From positions 3,496,214 to 3,560,213 of the forward strand of contig OZ038436.1 in assembly GCA_964036275.1 (NCBI GenBank): DNA of 64,000 bases, given 5' to 3'. Below the pieces are notes generated by a model, which saw only the letters and a list, made by a program, of their open reading frames with translations, was not told the origin of the DNA and ran no database searches. Made by a program: the position numbers and the translations under genes. Positions within the stretch are counted from its first letter, which is position 1; each line of letters opens with the position of its first letter. This document shows, piece after piece, positions 63,369 to 64,000 of this stretch. This DNA is from Litoditis marina (Eukaryota > Nematoda > Chromadorea > Rhabditida > Rhabditidae).

Positions 63369-63390
63369 CCCCCCCCCCCCCCCCCCCCCC
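63369..63390. repeat. Poly-C run of 22
   Basis: An uninterrupted run of 22 C residues, similar to the one at 3,519. Confidence 0.9.
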
Positions 63391-63679
63391 TTCAAAGGTG
63401 AGTAGAAACAAATAATAATAATAGAAAGTTTATTGCGCATAGATTCAACAACAAAAAGTAATAAGAATTAACTAATTGATTGAAAGCTTCTATGGCAAAA
63501 CGTATCCCAAAGGATTGTATGTTAAATGTACAATCTACTTACAAGGGAGCGTTGATCAGACTACAAAGTGCAAAGTCGAGACGATGCATGGGTCAGACAA
63601 ACAAAGATCAGATGATCGATAAAATAACGAGACCAGTAACTGAACAAATCGAGAGGTATAACAAAAATCAAGTATTTGC

Positions 63680-64000
63680 TCATTTGGGAATGAGATGGGA
63701 GCGCAAGAATGCAATACGGTCTTTATGATAATTCTTACTTAGAGAGCAGAACCAACATGAAGTACAGTTTTCATTGAGAAGCTCTCTGGATATCCACTTT
63801 TGGACATCTTGAACACTAGCATCAACACGTATAGGAGTAAAAGCGTAAGAAATTTCCTTATCTGAGGTTACGGAAAGCTTCAAGGCAGGATCAGGCGTCA
63901 AGGGGAGACGTAGTTCGGGAGCAGTTTGTTCTGGTTGTGGTTCGGGTGTAGATTGGGTGACTTCGGGAGCAGCTTCTCTTCTGGCCTTAAGAGCGAGGAA
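63680..64000 (-). CDS. C-terminal end of an unrecognised protein, partial at right edge
   Basis: A minus-strand frame is open from the window edge to a TGA at 63,680-63,682 (106 codons visible). It begins with a Pro/Glu/Gln/Thr-rich stretch (EAAPEVTQSTPEPQPEQT). It ends with a compact segment containing CTSCWFC, then a His six residues after the last of these Cys and another nine residues further on (YHKDRIAFLRSHL). That could be a small zinc-binding module of the kind seen in some transposon proteins, but no family is recognised. Whether this is a single-exon gene, a last exon or a mobile-element relic cannot be decided from this window. Confidence 0.4.
   Translation of the reverse strand, partial: FLALKARREAAPEVTQSTPEPQPEQTAPELRLPLTPDPALKLSVTSDKEISYAFTPIRVDASVQDVQKWISRELLNENCTSCWFCSLSKNYHKDRIAFLRSHLIPK

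Overview
The window looks like nuclear DNA of a rhabditid nematode, most likely Caenorhabditis or a close relative. It is AT-rich, has short introns with TTTTCAG-type acceptors, and is crowded with small palindromic transposon relics. Most long open frames are shadows; the real genes are split into exons of about 60-200 nt, which I traced by splice sites and phase.

Layout. 1-8.5 kb: no gene I can support, but several small repeats, including a hAT-type MITE with an 8-bp target duplication, two copies of a tRNA-derived repeat and a purine tract. 8.53-19.06 kb: a satellite array of 163-bp units (about 64 copies) with a higher-order period of 1,464 bp. 19.06-31.07 kb: a rearranged block. Segment X (about 500 bp) and segment Y (1,999 bp) each occur twice in opposite orientation, and a second satellite array (24.96-29.07 kb) runs opposite to the first. 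The order A-X-Y-Z-X'-A'-Y'-W is what an inversion with staggered breaks would leave. It splits a two-KH-domain RNA-binding gene: the 5' part is on the minus strand (23.63-20.03 kb) and the 3' part on the plus strand (29.07-34.70 kb).

34.7-42.1 kb: repeats, a 0.85-kb inverted-repeat element carrying a decayed KH-gene exon, and a minus-strand GILT-family (lysosomal thiol reductase-like) gene at 42.08-39.43 kb. That gene has five phase-compatible exons and one in-frame stop. 42.1-52.8 kb: microsatellites, duplications and MITEs with no supported gene. 52.87-59.58 kb: a minus-strand paralogue of the KH gene. Its eight exons match the split gene exon by exon; its introns contain several structured repeats (a 125-bp minisatellite with nine TGACGTCA sites, and a hairpin with 199-bp arms). 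59.7-64 kb: a perfect 40-bp palindrome, a tentative small plus-strand gene (61.3-62.9 kb) and the C-terminal end of an unrecognised protein running off the right edge.

The genes do not form an operon or pathway. The story is structural: a small KH-gene family, one member broken by an inversion next to a satellite, and a probably inactive GILT gene. Exon calls rest on reading frames and splice consensus by eye; no alignment, transcript or database search was possible.
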